A stretch of DNA of 64,000 nucleotides from Gramella sp. Hel_I_59 (GTDB lineage: Bacteria > Bacteroidota > Bacteroidia > Flavobacteriales > Flavobacteriaceae). Under the pieces are notes generated by a model. It ran no database searches and was not told the DNA's origin. It saw only the letters and a program-made list of their open reading frames with translations. The position numbers and the translations under genes are program-made. Every line of letters begins with the position of its first letter. Position 1 is the first letter of the stretch. Below, piece after piece: positions 27,270 to 35,384 of this stretch. Where the stretch lies: positions 1,984,001 through 2,048,000 of the forward strand of contig NZ_VFME01000001.1 of the NCBI RefSeq assembly GCF_006714895.1, read 5' to 3'.

Positions 27270-28519
27270 AATTACTTCTAAAAGCGGTTACAATTATTGA
27301 TGAGTCTTCGCCTTTAAACAGGCAAACGACCGATATTTATATCGAGAATGGAGTAATTGCTGAAATTAAGAAAGATATACTAAAAGAAGATGTCAAACAT
27401 GTAGAGATCGAAGGTTTACATGTTTCCAGAGGTTGGTTTGATAGTAGTGTTTGTTTTGGAGAACCCGGCTATGAAGAAAGGGAAACCATAGAAAACGGAC
27501 TCGAAGTTGCTGGAAGCTCAGGATTTACAGGCGTTGCACTAAATCCCTATACCAATCCTGTACTTGACCATAGCGGTTCTATTTCTGCCGTAAAATCTAA
27601 AAGTTCGGGACACCCAGTAAATCTTTATCCCATTGGTGCACTTACCATTAAAAGTGAAGGTGTAGATCTGGCAGAATTACTGGATATGCAACAATCCGGT
27701 GCGATTAGTTTTGGAGATTATAAATCACCTTTAAAAAATCCCAATCTTCTGAAAATTGCCTTGCAGTATGCGCAGAATTTTGACGCTCTAATACAAAGTT
27801 ATCCGCAGGAAAATCGAATTGCGACTAACGGTATGGTTAACGAGCATGAGAATAGTACTGCCCTGGGCCTTAAAGGGATCCCTAATCTAGCTGAAGAACT
27901 TCAGATAACCCGCGATCTTTATATTCTGGAATATACAGGTGGAAAATTACATATTCCTACAATTTCAACGGCAAAGTCGGTTACACTTATAAGAGAGGCC
28001 AAGAAAAAAGGTCTGGATGTATCCTGTAGTGTGGCGATTCACAATCTGCTTCTAACAGACAAAATGCTATCGAACTACGATGCTAATACAAAAGTTTTAC
28101 CTCCTTTGCGAACTCAGGCCGATAATGAGGCACTTGTTCAGGGATTAAAAGACGGTACTATAGATATGGTTACATCAGACCATAATCCAATTGACGTGGA
28201 AAATAAAAAAGTTGAATTTGATAATGCTTTGTATGGTAGTATTGGTCTTGAATCGGCTTTCGGCGCCCTGCAAACTATATTTACTACGGAAGAGACCATC
28301 AAGTTTCTAACTTCGGGATTAGAACGTTTTAAGTTGGAAACCACGAAACTCGAAGAAGGTAGTCCTGCCAATCTTAGCTTATTCCTTCCAGATGTAAAGT
28401 ATACTTTTGGAAAAAACGATATTCTATCTACTTCTAAGAATAGCATCTTTCTGGATAGCGAATTAAAGGGAAAAGCTGTTGGAGTAGTGAACAATGCCGG
28501 ATTAATTTTAAGATCATAA
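27266..28519 (+). CDS. Dihydroorotase-like protein lacking the metal-binding motif
   Basis: This 417-residue protein is of the dihydroorotase/amidohydrolase fold (residue blocks GEPGYEERETIENGLEVAG; NPYTNPVLDHSG; TISTAKSVTLIREAK; LPPLRTQADNEALVQGL; TSDHNPID). In active type I enzymes the motif near the N-terminus is D-x-H-x-H-x-R; here residues 59-68 read DSSVCFGEPG, so both metal histidines and the arginine are replaced. Later metal-ligand histidines also appear changed (LHIPTIST; SDHNPI). Catalysis as a normal dihydroorotase is therefore unlikely. It resembles the inactive PyrC' type that assists aspartate transcarbamoylase. It is coupled to the BatA gene; pyrB is not in the window. Confidence 0.88.
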   Translation: MKLLLKAVTIIDESSPLNRQTTDIYIENGVIAEIKKDILKEDVKHVEIEGLHVSRGWFDSSVCFGEPGYEERETIENGLEVAGSSGFTGVALNPYTNPVLDHSGSISAVKSKSSGHPVNLYPIGALTIKSEGVDLAELLDMQQSGAISFGDYKSPLKNPNLLKIALQYAQNFDALIQSYPQENRIATNGMVNEHENSTALGLKGIPNLAEELQITRDLYILEYTGGKLHIPTISTAKSVTLIREAKKKGLDVSCSVAIHNLLLTDKMLSNYDANTKVLPPLRTQADNEALVQGLKDGTIDMVTSDHNPIDVENKKVEFDNALYGSIGLESAFGALQTIFTTEETIKFLTSGLERFKLETTKLEEGSPANLSLFLPDVKYTFGKNDILSTSKNSIFLDSELKGKAVGVVNNAGLILRS

Positions 28520-28521
28520 CC

Positions 28522-28845
28522 ATGAATACAGAAGGTAACGCAAAGACCAGTGCAATTATCTCTTATATCACTATTGTAGGGACCATTATTGCCTATTTCA
28601 TGAATATGGAAGAGAAGAATGAATTTGCTAGTTTTCATATAAGACAGGCATTTGGGATCAACATCACCTTTTACCTTATTGGAGCTTTAATGGGATTGTT
28701 CGACCAGGTGTTTATTATAGGAGCTTTCTACCTGTTTTTTATAGTGCTTTGGGGCTACGGAATTATTACTGCAATACAGGGTCAAACCAAGGAAGTGCCT
28801 ATTCTAGGCGCTTTATTTCAAAAATTTTTAAGTACAGTTAAGTAA
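28522..28845 (+). CDS. Small membrane protein, DUF4870-like
   Basis: This 107-residue protein has three hydrophobic segments (about 11-27 IISYITIVGTIIAYFM, 42-60 INITFYLIGALMGLF and 64-84 FIIGAFYLFFIVLWGYGII). The arrangement with 'FHIRQAF' between the first two is typical of DUF4870/Tic20-like membrane proteins. The function is not established. It follows the dihydroorotase-like gene by 2 bp, and its TAA overlaps the ATG of the hydrolase gene (TAATG), so all four genes from 25374 form one coupled run. Confidence 0.85.
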   Translation: MNTEGNAKTSAIISYITIVGTIIAYFMNMEEKNEFASFHIRQAFGINITFYLIGALMGLFDQVFIIGAFYLFFIVLWGYGIITAIQGQTKEVPILGALFQKFLSTVK

Positions 28846-29501
28846 TGCAAGACAATTTTGTTTTAGATCATATTATAAGAAAACCTAAAGTAAGCGTTGA
28901 AAATGCGCCTGCACTCATTCTTCTACATGGCTACGGAAGCGATGAAAACGACCTTTTTTCTTTCGCAGAGGAAATGCCAGAGGAGTTATTTATCATTTCT
29001 GCTAAAGCGCCTTATCCAATGCAACCATATGGTAATGCTTGGTATGCTATTCACTTTGATAACGAAAACGGAAAGTTTAGTGATGATATTCAGGCTATTA
29101 AGTCAAGAGATACGATCACTACTTTTATTGATCAGGTGATCGAAAACTACCCTGTAGATGCTTCAAAGATCAATCTTTTAGGTTTTAGCCAGGGAAGTAT
29201 CTTGAGTTATGCCGTGGCGTTGACTTACCCGGAAAAGATCGATAATGTGATTGCTCTTAGCGGTTATATCAATAAAGAAATATTCGGGAAGGATTACCTT
29301 AAAAATGATCTTAGTCAGCTATCTTTCTACTGCTCACATGGATCTGCAGACCAGGTGATCCCTGTAGACTGGGCGCGCAGAACAAAACCGTTCTTCGAAA
29401 ATCTCGGTGTAGATTTTACTTATTCTGAATTTCCAGTAGGTCACGGGGTTGCTCCACAGAATTTCTTTGAACTCAGAGAATGGCTTCAAAAAAGACTCTA
29501 A
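28845..29501 (+). CDS. Alpha/beta hydrolase (phospholipase/carboxylesterase family)
   Basis: This 218-residue serine hydrolase is of the Abhydrolase_2 family. The oxyanion region LILLHGYGSDENDL (about 24-37) and the nucleophile elbow GFSQGS (about 113-118) are present. The aspartate is in SADQVIP and the histidine in GHGVAPQ near residue 202. No signal peptide is seen, so it is probably cytoplasmic and acts on short acyl esters or lysophospholipids. It ends tail to tail with the next gene with a 4-bp overlap, and starts in a TAATG overlap with the DUF4870-like gene. Confidence 0.93.
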   Translation: MQDNFVLDHIIRKPKVSVENAPALILLHGYGSDENDLFSFAEEMPEELFIISAKAPYPMQPYGNAWYAIHFDNENGKFSDDIQAIKSRDTITTFIDQVIENYPVDASKINLLGFSQGSILSYAVALTYPEKIDNVIALSGYINKEIFGKDYLKNDLSQLSFYCSHGSADQVIPVDWARRTKPFFENLGVDFTYSEFPVGHGVAPQNFFELREWLQKRL

Positions 29502-29992
29502 TATTTAGGATATAGGAATGATTTCTCGGTATTAAAGACCGGAGTTCCGTCTTCCTGAATAGTGTAGGTTAAGAACACTTCACCCCAGTAAGATCCATCG
29601 GTAAAGTCGGCAATGATCCATTTGTGGTTAAGCACTTTTATCTTGTTGATTCTCATTGAACCTTCCATACCAGCATGTGGAACCAGAGGATTATCATTTG
29701 AAGCGCTGTTCTTCGAAATGATCGCATCTTCGATTTTTGTGATAAGTCCTTCGGTCTCTACTCCGTTATTCTGAAAGTAAGTGATCGCATCTTCATTATC
29801 CTGCAAATTGAAGTAATCTTCAGAAGTTGCTACGGACTGCTTATCCTGATTAAATTCTGCTTCTGAAAGCTTATCCTCGAGTTGCTCGATCTTTTCCTGT
29901 TTTGAATCCAGAATTCTCTTATCATTTACATAAATAAATATGCAGAATAGTAAAGCGAATATGAATAGATACATTAGAATCTTACTACGCAT
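29498..29992 (-). CDS. Membrane-anchored hypothetical protein with coiled coil
   Basis: This 164-residue protein starts at the ATG at 29992; an in-frame TTG at 30004 overlaps the MBL gene end. A single TM segment at about 5-22 (ILMYLFIFALLFCIFIYV) is followed by a short coiled coil (QEKIEQLEDKLSEAEFNQ). The globular C-terminal region contains GSYWGEVFLTYTIQED. It probably faces the periplasm. No family is recognised. It begins one base after the MBL-hydrolase stop, so the two are probably co-transcribed, and overlaps the convergent hydrolase by 4 bp. Confidence 0.8.
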   Translation of the reverse strand: MRSKILMYLFIFALLFCIFIYVNDKRILDSKQEKIEQLEDKLSEAEFNQDKQSVATSEDYFNLQDNEDAITYFQNNGVETEGLITKIEDAIISKNSASNDNPLVPHAGMEGSMRINKIKVLNHKWIIADFTDGSYWGEVFLTYTIQEDGTPVFNTEKSFLYPKY

Positions 29993-29993
29993 G

Positions 29994-30755
29994 CTAAATT
30001 TCAATTTTTAAGTTATCATATGCAAGATGGACATTTTCAGGTAGCTCCTCCTCTACTTCTGCGTGAAATCCAAGCATATGGCTAATATGTGTAAAATATG
30101 TTCTTTCAGGCTTCACGATTTCTAAAAACTCCAGAGCTTCTTCCAGATTAAAATGTGAATGATGTGGTTCTCTTCTTAAAGCGCTAACTACCAGAACTTT
30201 TAAATCCTTCAGTTTTGCGATCTCTTCTTCGGTAATTGTTTTAATATCTGTGAGATATGCAAAATCACCTAATCTGTATCCAAAGACCTGTAATTTATTA
30301 TGTTTAAAATCTACAGGCATAATACTTAAGCCCTCGAATTGAAACTCCTCATTATGTACTACATTCTCAATAACTGCGGGAGCTCCGGGATATCGATCTT
30401 CCGAAGTAAAAATATAATCGAACTTCCTTCTCAAAGAATTTAAAACTCTTTGATGAGCGAAAATAGGAATGTCGCCCTGCCGGAAAAAATATGGTCTTAT
30501 ATCATCCAGACCGGCAGTATGGTCATTGTGTTCATGTGTATAAAAAATAGCATCCAGTTTTTTTACATTATTAGCAAGCATCTGTTGTCTGAAATCTGGC
30601 CCACAATCAATTAAAATATTCTTGCCTTTCCAGTTTACCAGTACAGAGACCCGAAGTCTTTTATCACGAGGGTCATCGCTGTAACATACCGGGTGATCCA
30701 CCCCGATTATTGGTATGCCTTGTGATGTTCCAGTACCTAAGAATGTAACTTCCAA
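29994..30755 (-). CDS. MBL-fold metallo-hydrolase (PhnP/RNase Z-like)
   Basis: This is a 253-residue metallo-beta-lactamase-fold hydrolase with a TTG start at 30755 and no nearby ATG. The dinuclear metal motif is HEHNDH (near 74-79), preceded by the strand FLGTGTSQGIPIIG and ILIDCGPDF. Further ligands are likely in YLTDIKT and YFTHISHMLG. The length and GTGTSQG opening fit the family of PhnP-type phosphodiesterases and LipB-associated hydrolases. The substrate is unknown. A TACTTTTG -7 box lies 19 bp upstream of the TTG, back to back with the promoter of the 486-residue gene. Confidence 0.92.
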   Translation of the reverse strand: MEVTFLGTGTSQGIPIIGVDHPVCYSDDPRDKRLRVSVLVNWKGKNILIDCGPDFRQQMLANNVKKLDAIFYTHEHNDHTAGLDDIRPYFFRQGDIPIFAHQRVLNSLRRKFDYIFTSEDRYPGAPAVIENVVHNEEFQFEGLSIMPVDFKHNKLQVFGYRLGDFAYLTDIKTITEEEIAKLKDLKVLVVSALRREPHHSHFNLEEALEFLEIVKPERTYFTHISHMLGFHAEVEEELPENVHLAYDNLKIEI

Positions 30756-30773
30756 ATGCTGTTATTTTTGACA

Positions 30774-30781
30774 CAAAAGTA
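30774..30781 (-). promoter_or_regulatory. Probable -7 box for the MBL-hydrolase gene
   Basis: The minus strand reads TACTTTTG, matching TAnnTTTG, 19 bp upstream of the TTG start. No clear -33 box is seen. Confidence 0.45.
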
Positions 30782-30791
30782 AATATATTTT

Positions 30792-30821
30792 TTTGTATGC
30801 CTACCGCTTTTAGTACTTTTG
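30792..30821 (+). promoter_or_regulatory. Promoter of the 486-residue conserved gene
   Basis: TTTG (30792-30795), an 18-bp spacer and TACTTTTG (30814-30821) match both Bacteroidota boxes. The ATG is at 30860, giving a leader of roughly 30 nt. The region also holds the divergent -7 box of the MBL gene. Confidence 0.6.
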
Positions 30822-30859
30822 AAGTACGCAATTAACAATGCTTACCTAAACAATAAAAT

Positions 30860-32320
30860 ATGCCAATTACCATAATGGGCGATAAGGAATTTGAAAATGT
30901 TCCTTCTATTAATAGTAAGGCCCTGCGTATCAATCTTAACGAAAATATCTACGGAACTTTTTCTGAAATTGGTGCCGGGCAGGAAACAGTGCGAAACTTC
31001 TTTCGTGCTGGAGGTGCATCTGGAACCATCGCTAAGGCAATGAGTGCCTACGATAAGGATTTTAGTGACGCGATCTACGGAGTTGAAGATGACAGGCGAT
31101 ATGTTACTGAAGCGAGGCTGAAGAAAATGTTATCTCACGAAACGCATCTTATTGAAGAGCGTATTTCCAGGGAAAAACATCCGAATAAATTATTCTTTAC
31201 TTACGCCAATACTGTAGCTACAATAGATTTCGCGAAGAAATATAAAGGTCATGGTTGGGTAGGAATCAGATATCAGGTTGATCCCAAAGAAGAATATAAT
31301 GAGATACTGCTACATGTAAGATTTCACGAAAATGATGCCCGTCACCAGCAAAACACCTTAGGAATACTAGGTGTTAACCTAATTTACGGCGCTTATTACA
31401 AGTATGATAATCCTAAAAAACTACTTCGTTACCTGTATGATCATATAGATAAGGATCAGATCGAGATCGATACGATCAATTTCTCAGGTCCTCGTTTCGA
31501 GAATGTAGATAACAGGCTAATGAGCCTTCAGTTGGTCAAGAATGGAATGACCGATGCAGTGATGTTCGGTCCTGATGGAAACAATGTCCTTCCTGCAAAA
31601 ATACTTTACAAAAAGAATATCCTTGCGCTGCGTGGTAGCTTCAGACCTGTTACCAAGGTAAACATGGATATGTATGAAAGGTCTAAAGAATTATTCTTTA
31701 ACGAGAGTAAAGTTTCTGAAGAAAATACTGAGATCATTTTCGAGATTACATTATCCAACTTAAGAGCTGAAGGGGAGATCGATGAGCGTGATTTCATGGA
31801 TCGAGCTGAACTCTTATGTTCACTAGGTCAAACAGTTATGATCTCTAACTTCCAGGAATACTTCAAGGTGGTAGAATACTTCTCCAGATACTCTAAACAA
31901 CGTATGGGTCTTACCATGGGTGTTCAAAATCTTGTAGATGTATTTGATGAAAAATATTATAGACATCTTAGTGGCGGTATTCTTGAAGCCTTCGGAAAAT
32001 TATTCTTTAAAGATCTGAAGGTGTATTTATATCCACTGAAAGATGAAGAAACCGGTGAGCTTACTACCAGTGAAAATCTGAAAGTACACCCAAGAATGAA
32101 AGAATTATTCAAGTTCTTTAAATATAATGGGCGTGTTGAGGATATCAAGAACTATAATCCAGAAACGCTGAATGTTTATTCTCGAGAAGTACTAAAAATG
32201 ATCAGCGAAGGGAAAAGTGGATGGGAAGATATGCTTCCTGAACGAACCACAAATATGATCAAGGAGCAAAATCTCTTTCATTACAAAGAGCACAAGGAAC
32301 AGGCGAAGTCAGAAGTCTAA
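30860..32320 (+). CDS. Conserved 486-aa protein of unknown function
   Basis: I recognise this as a conserved protein seen across flavobacteria, whose existing annotations (nicotinate-nucleotide adenylyltransferase, TonB-dependent receptor) do not fit its sequence. It has no signal peptide, TM segment, P-loop or HxGH nucleotidyltransferase motif. Distinctive stretches are GTFSEIGAGQETVRNFFRAG and GGASGTIAKAMSAYDKDF near 30-66, and HENDARHQQNTLGILGVNLI near 155-175. It looks like a soluble cytoplasmic enzyme-like protein of mixed fold. It has its own promoter and terminator and is therefore monocistronic. Function is unassigned. Confidence 0.88.
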   Translation: MPITIMGDKEFENVPSINSKALRINLNENIYGTFSEIGAGQETVRNFFRAGGASGTIAKAMSAYDKDFSDAIYGVEDDRRYVTEARLKKMLSHETHLIEERISREKHPNKLFFTYANTVATIDFAKKYKGHGWVGIRYQVDPKEEYNEILLHVRFHENDARHQQNTLGILGVNLIYGAYYKYDNPKKLLRYLYDHIDKDQIEIDTINFSGPRFENVDNRLMSLQLVKNGMTDAVMFGPDGNNVLPAKILYKKNILALRGSFRPVTKVNMDMYERSKELFFNESKVSEENTEIIFEITLSNLRAEGEIDERDFMDRAELLCSLGQTVMISNFQEYFKVVEYFSRYSKQRMGLTMGVQNLVDVFDEKYYRHLSGGILEAFGKLFFKDLKVYLYPLKDEETGELTTSENLKVHPRMKELFKFFKYNGRVEDIKNYNPETLNVYSREVLKMISEGKSGWEDMLPERTTNMIKEQNLFHYKEHKEQAKSEV

Positions 32321-32340
32321 CCTGATTATATATTGTATAA

Positions 32341-32370
32341 AAAAAGCTGTTCATACGAACAGCTTTTTTT
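32341..32370 (+). terminator. Intrinsic terminator
   Basis: A stem AAAGCTGTTC / GAACAGCTTT with loop ATAC is followed by a T-run, 20 bp after the stop of the 486-residue gene. The convergent murA ends at 32397. Confidence 0.88.
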
Positions 32371-32396
32371 TGCTTTGAATTCCGAAGAAAAATCCA

Positions 32397-33710
32397 TTAG
32401 GCGATTCTGGTGATCTTCGCTCCTATCGCTTTTAATCTTTCTTCAATATTTTCGTAACCTCTGTCTATTTGCTCGATATTATGTATCGTTGAAGTTCCTT
32501 TTGCTGAAAGTGCAGCGATCAATAACGAGATTCCGGCTCTAATATCTGGAGAGGTCATCGTAGTAGCTTTTAACTGAGACTGGAAGTCATGGCCTATTAC
32601 CGTGGCTCTATGTGGATCACAAAGAATGATCTTCGCTCCCATATCTATAAGCTTATCTACAAAGAACAACCTGCTTTCAAACATTTTTTGATGTATCAAT
32701 ACACTTCCTCTTGCCTGAGTTGCAATCACAAGGATGATACTCAAAAGATCTGGGGTAAACCCTGGCCATGGAGCATCACTGATGTTCATGATCGAGCCAT
32801 CAATAAAGCTCTGTACCTCATAACCTTCAGAATGTGCAGGTATAAAAATATCATCGCCTTTTCTTTCAACAGTAATTCCCAGTTTCCTGAAGGTTGTAGG
32901 GATGATACCCAACATGTCCCAGTTCACATTCTTTATAGTGATCTCACTTTTTGTCATAGCGGCAAGACCAATCCATGAACCAATTTCGATCATATCCGGA
33001 AGAATTGTATGATCACAACCTCCTAGCTTCTTTACACCGTCTATGATAAGCATATTGGAACCTATACCGCTAATGTTAGCACCCATACGGTTCATCATCA
33101 GGCATAACTGCTGTAAATATGGTTCGCAGGCTGCATTGTAAATAGTCGTTTTTCCTTTAGCAAGAACTGCAGCCATCACAATGTTGGCAGTTCCGGTTAC
33201 TGATGCTTCTTCCAGTAACATATAACTTCCGGTTAGACCTTCAGGAGCTTCTACTCCATAAAAACGTTCTTCCTTATTGTATCTGAAATCGGCACCCAGC
33301 TTCATAAATCCTTCGAAGTGAGTATCGAGTCTGCGTCGACCAATTTTGTCTCCACCAGGTTTAGGAATAAAACCTTTCCCAAATCTTCCAAGCATAGGTC
33401 CAACGATCATTATGGAACCACGAAGTCCTCCTCCATCGATCTTGAACTGTTCACTATTCAGGTATTCCATGTCTAGATCATCACTTTGAAAGGAATAACT
33501 TCCTTTACCCAGTTTTTCGATCTTAACACCAAGATTTTTTAGTAAGTTGATTAGTTTGTTAACGTCCAGGATATCTGGAATGTTATTGATAACCACCTTT
33601 TCATCGGTTAACAATACTGCACATAAAATTTGCAGCGCCTCGTTTTTTGCTCCTTGAGGTTGTATTTCCCCGCTCAAACGATGACCGCCTTCTATTTGAA
33701 ATGTTCCCAT
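32397..33710 (-). CDS. murA: UDP-N-acetylglucosamine 1-carboxyvinyltransferase (Asp active-site form)
   Basis: This 437-residue enzyme performs the first committed step of peptidoglycan synthesis, adding enolpyruvyl from PEP to UDP-GlcNAc. The EPSP-synthase-like fold is recognisable (GAKNEALQ at the start; GGGLRGSIMIVGPML; MTSPDIRAGISLLIAAL). In the catalytic loop the usual PGGC is PGGDKIGRRRLD, placing Asp121 where E. coli has Cys115. The Asp form is catalytically competent in Mycobacterium and Chlamydia and is insensitive to fosfomycin. It follows DUF4290 by 12 bp on the same strand and converges with the 486-residue gene. Confidence 0.96.
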   Translation of the reverse strand: MGTFQIEGGHRLSGEIQPQGAKNEALQILCAVLLTDEKVVINNIPDILDVNKLINLLKNLGVKIEKLGKGSYSFQSDDLDMEYLNSEQFKIDGGGLRGSIMIVGPMLGRFGKGFIPKPGGDKIGRRRLDTHFEGFMKLGADFRYNKEERFYGVEAPEGLTGSYMLLEEASVTGTANIVMAAVLAKGKTTIYNAACEPYLQQLCLMMNRMGANISGIGSNMLIIDGVKKLGGCDHTILPDMIEIGSWIGLAAMTKSEITIKNVNWDMLGIIPTTFRKLGITVERKGDDIFIPAHSEGYEVQSFIDGSIMNISDAPWPGFTPDLLSIILVIATQARGSVLIHQKMFESRLFFVDKLIDMGAKIILCDPHRATVIGHDFQSQLKATTMTSPDIRAGISLLIAALSAKGTSTIHNIEQIDRGYENIEERLKAIGAKITRIA

Positions 33711-33722
33711 TAAAGAAAAATA

Positions 33723-34370
33723 TTAGTGGCGTTTACGACCAGGCTTGCGGCCGCCGGTATGTTTTTTGTTTTTCGAGTATTTCTTCTTGTTCGATCCGCT
33801 TCCACGAATAAGTTCTGAAGCCTGGGTTAGATCCTCATCTGCATTTTTCAGATTGATCTTTCCACCACTCAATTCTTTCAAATGATTAATGATCACTTCA
33901 TCATCCACAGAATCACGATTCCAGTTCAGGTAAGATTTTTTCATATGATTGGCGATAGTCATCACCAGGGCATCCTTAAAATCACCTTCTTCCTTATCCT
34001 TTGCCGCATCGATCATGCGCTTGATATTGTTTCCGTAGAACCTATACTTAGGATTATTCTCAGGATAATCTAGCATTTCGGGACGTTCTGTAAGCATTTC
34101 CCTGGTCGGTTTTGGAAAAGGAGACTCAACATCTAATTTAAAATCACTGATCATAAAAAGCTGATCCCATAATTTATGCTGAAAATCTGGCACATCACGA
34201 AGATGCGGATTCATATTACCCATTACAGCAATAATTGAATTAGCAACTTTGTTACGTTCTTTATCATCTTCGATTTCTACAGCATGTTCCACCATTTTTT
34301 GCAAATGTCTGCCATATTCAGGAATGATCAGTTTACTCCTTTCAGAGTTATATTCTAAAGCGTTTGTCAA
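33723..34370 (-). CDS. DUF4290 protein upstream of murA
   Basis: This 215-residue soluble protein has a TTG start (no nearby ATG). The N-terminal 170 residues match DUF4290 as I know it (ALEYNSERSKLIIPEYGRHL; AVMGNMNPHLRDVPDFQHKLWDQLFMI; NNIKRMIDAA). The end is a highly basic tail (NKKKYSKNKKHTGGRKPGRKRH region, residues about 194-215). The basic tail suggests nucleic-acid or ribosome contact, but this is inference. It precedes murA in the same operon, an association I believe is common in flavobacteria. No function is known to me. Confidence 0.9.
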   Translation of the reverse strand: MTNALEYNSERSKLIIPEYGRHLQKMVEHAVEIEDDKERNKVANSIIAVMGNMNPHLRDVPDFQHKLWDQLFMISDFKLDVESPFPKPTREMLTERPEMLDYPENNPKYRFYGNNIKRMIDAAKDKEEGDFKDALVMTIANHMKKSYLNWNRDSVDDEVIINHLKELSGGKINLKNADEDLTQASELIRGSGSNKKKYSKNKKHTGGRKPGRKRH

Positions 34371-34471
34371 AATTGAGATTTAATTAGGTAATTTAATAGA
34401 AGTTTTCTCCTGCGTGCAAAATACTAAATATTCAGTAAGAATGACAAGAAAATAGCGCAATTGTGCGATCA

Positions 34472-34765
34472 TTAGAGAGAAATAACTCCTTCAACTTTAT
34501 CAGCCACCTCTTTATATTTTTCAATCACATGATCAGGATCTTTCATCCTAACATTAATGGAAACACTGGTATAGGTTCCTTTTTTAGATTGTTTGGTATT
34601 GATCACAGCTCCCATATTATCAAAGATATCTTCAACCTGTGTTACCTTCTCCCCTTTTGTAGGAACAATAAATTTGTATAGGTATTCAGCAGGCCACATT
34701 GCCGTATCCTGAAGCTGTTTTTTAAGTTTTGCGTAAAATTCATCCGGATTTGTCGAATCACTCAT
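34472..34765 (-). CDS. DUF493 family protein
   Basis: This 97-residue protein of the DUF493/YbeD-like family has a small alpha-beta ACT-like fold (YLYKFIVPTKGEKVTQVEDIFD; SKKGTYTSVSINVRMKDPDHVIEKYKEVADKVEGV). E. coli YbeD lies near lipB/lipA, but no lipoate genes are nearby here. A TATCTTTG -7 box and an AGAAGGAG-like purine run lie just upstream. That purine run is unusual for Bacteroidota and may assist translation. It stands alone on the strand. Function unknown. Confidence 0.9.
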   Translation of the reverse strand: MSDSTNPDEFYAKLKKQLQDTAMWPAEYLYKFIVPTKGEKVTQVEDIFDNMGAVINTKQSKKGTYTSVSINVRMKDPDHVIEKYKEVADKVEGVISL

Positions 34766-34786
34766 AGTTTTCTCCTTCTTTTATCA

Positions 34787-34794
34787 CAAAGATA
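34787..34794 (-). promoter_or_regulatory. Probable -7 box for the DUF493 gene
   Basis: The minus strand reads TATCTTTG, matching TAnnTTTG, 22 bp before the ATG, followed by the purine-rich AGAAGGAG. The -33 element is not clear. Confidence 0.5.
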
Positions 34795-34854
34795 CAAGGA
34801 AAGACAACATTTTTATAATCAAATTCATTTACCGAAATTTGCCGGGTGAAAACT

Positions 34855-35379
34855 ATGAAAATTGTTATTACCGGTGGACCCGGTACTGGAAAGTCTTCCA
34901 TCATACACGAACTGGAAGCTAAAGGAGAAAACTGTATCCATGAGATCTCCAGGCAGGTAACCCTTGAAGCACAAAGAGATGGTATAGATCAGCTCTTTCT
35001 TGAGGAACCCTTACTATTCAGTGAAAAATTACTTGAAGGGAGATTAAATCAGTTTAAAGAAGCTTCCAATTCAACAGCGAATCGCATCTTTCTAGATCGT
35101 GGATTGCCCGATGTTGTTGCCTATATGGATTTTTTTGACACTGTTTACCCCGAGATATTCAGTTCGACCTGTGAGGAGCATGCCTATGATAAAGTTTTTA
35201 TCTTACCACCATGGAAGGAGATCTACAAAAGTGATAATGAGCGCTACGAAACCTATGAAGAAGCGGTAAGAATTTCAGAACATTTATATGACACTTACAG
35301 CCGCTTTGGTTACACACCTATCGAAATTCCTAAAGCAAGTGTGGCAGAAAGAACTAAATTTATACTGAACCAACTATAG
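34855..35379 (+). CDS. P-loop AAA-type ATPase/kinase
   Basis: This is a 174-residue NTPase from the ATG at 34855; an in-frame GTG at 34846 is also possible. Walker A is GGPGTGKSS (residues 6-14), and a probable Walker B-like strand is RIFLDRGLPDVVAY. The protein resembles the AAA_28/NadR-type kinase-like proteins that phosphorylate small substrates, but no specific family can be fixed from sequence. It precedes recQ by 5 bp, so the two are probably co-transcribed. The substrate is unknown. Confidence 0.88.
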   Translation: MKIVITGGPGTGKSSIIHELEAKGENCIHEISRQVTLEAQRDGIDQLFLEEPLLFSEKLLEGRLNQFKEASNSTANRIFLDRGLPDVVAYMDFFDTVYPEIFSSTCEEHAYDKVFILPPWKEIYKSDNERYETYEEAVRISEHLYDTYSRFGYTPIEIPKASVAERTKFILNQL

Positions 35380-35384
35380 ATCTT

